From Methylobacterium sp. E-066 (GTDB lineage: Bacteria > Pseudomonadota > Alphaproteobacteria > Rhizobiales > Beijerinckiaceae), in contig NZ_JAKSYO010000040.1 of assembly GCF_022829635.1 (NCBI RefSeq), positions 1 through 64,000 on the forward strand: 64,000 nucleotides of DNA, in the 5' to 3' direction. The position numbers and the translations under genes are program-made. Below, in pieces: positions 63,980 through 64,000 of this stretch. The notes beneath the pieces were generated by a model. That model saw only the letters and a list, made by a program, of their open reading frames with translations, did no database searches and had not been told where the DNA came from. Position 1 is the first letter of the stretch, and every line of letters starts with the position of its first letter.

Positions 63980-64000
63980 ATGAGCCCCCGCAAGTTCTTC
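63980..64000 (+). CDS. Start of a divergent gene, probable TetR-type regulator (partial)
   Basis: Only seven codons, MSPRKFF, are inside the window. TetR-family proteins often begin MxxRKFD-like, and the divergent MFS gene and intergenic dyad fit a regulator-exporter pair. The identity rests on context. Confidence 0.5.

Overview
The window is high-GC (about 70%) chromosomal DNA from an alphaproteobacterium. The gene content and synteny suggest a Methylobacterium/Methylorubrum-type Hyphomicrobiales. The pointers are CpdR, phasin, a PraR-like XRE regulator, a good EcfG-type general-stress promoter, the grxC/nitrilase/DUF1178 block, rhizobial-style exopolysaccharide genes (ExoF-, ExoP- and ExoK-like) and REP-like intergenic palindromes. 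The genus is inferred; no 16S rRNA or other marker is present.

Layout. 1-126 is the tail of an IS5-type transposase. 148-5436 holds housekeeping and stress genes: an SDR, tadA, CsbD and DUF1328 stress proteins, an RluB-type pseudouridine synthase overlapping rsmD, a cupin and a PraR-like regulator. 5868-7348 is a translationally coupled phasin/alpha-beta-hydrolase pair. 7582-14350 is a catabolic cluster: an acyl-CoA synthetase converging on ACAD, thiolase, SDR, phosphotransferase and DUF6285. Its gene set matches the levulinate/4-hydroxyacid (lva) pathway of Pseudomonas plus a thiolase. mutL follows, then a Liv-type ABC transporter (16848-21585) divergent from a dgoK-dgoA-DSD1-aldolase operon (21858-24601). 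24611-27366 is a patchwork: small secreted or membrane proteins, an HDAC-family deacetylase, an N-terminally deleted LysR gene and tRNA-Leu(CAA). 27505-31783 carries a YqaA-type membrane protein, dsbB, the grxC operon, cpdR and an N-formylglutamate amidohydrolase.

32019-55795 is the most distinctive region: a Wzx/Wzy-type exopolysaccharide locus. It provides precursors (galU, galE, manC), glycosyltransferases including a GT4-GT2 fusion, a UGM-like flavoprotein, a flippase, a polymerase, an ExoF-like export protein, an ExoP/Wzc-like protein whose Walker A lysine is replaced, a methyltransferase, a split HAD-type two-gene unit and a secreted GH16 glycanase. It is preceded by a candidate anti-Shine-Dalgarno small RNA with a textbook terminator at 31826-31922.

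The right end (56242-64000) has a protein-isoaspartate methyltransferase, a PQQ-type sorbosone dehydrogenase overlapping a di-haem cytochrome c, a MOSC protein, clpB with a strong terminator, and an MFS exporter divergent from the first codons of a probable regulator around a perfect operator-like palindrome.

No CRISPR array, rRNA or intact insertion sequence was seen. The strongest hunt targets are the lva-like cluster, the small RNA, the degenerate Wzc-like kinase in the exopolysaccharide locus, and the HAD gene pair.
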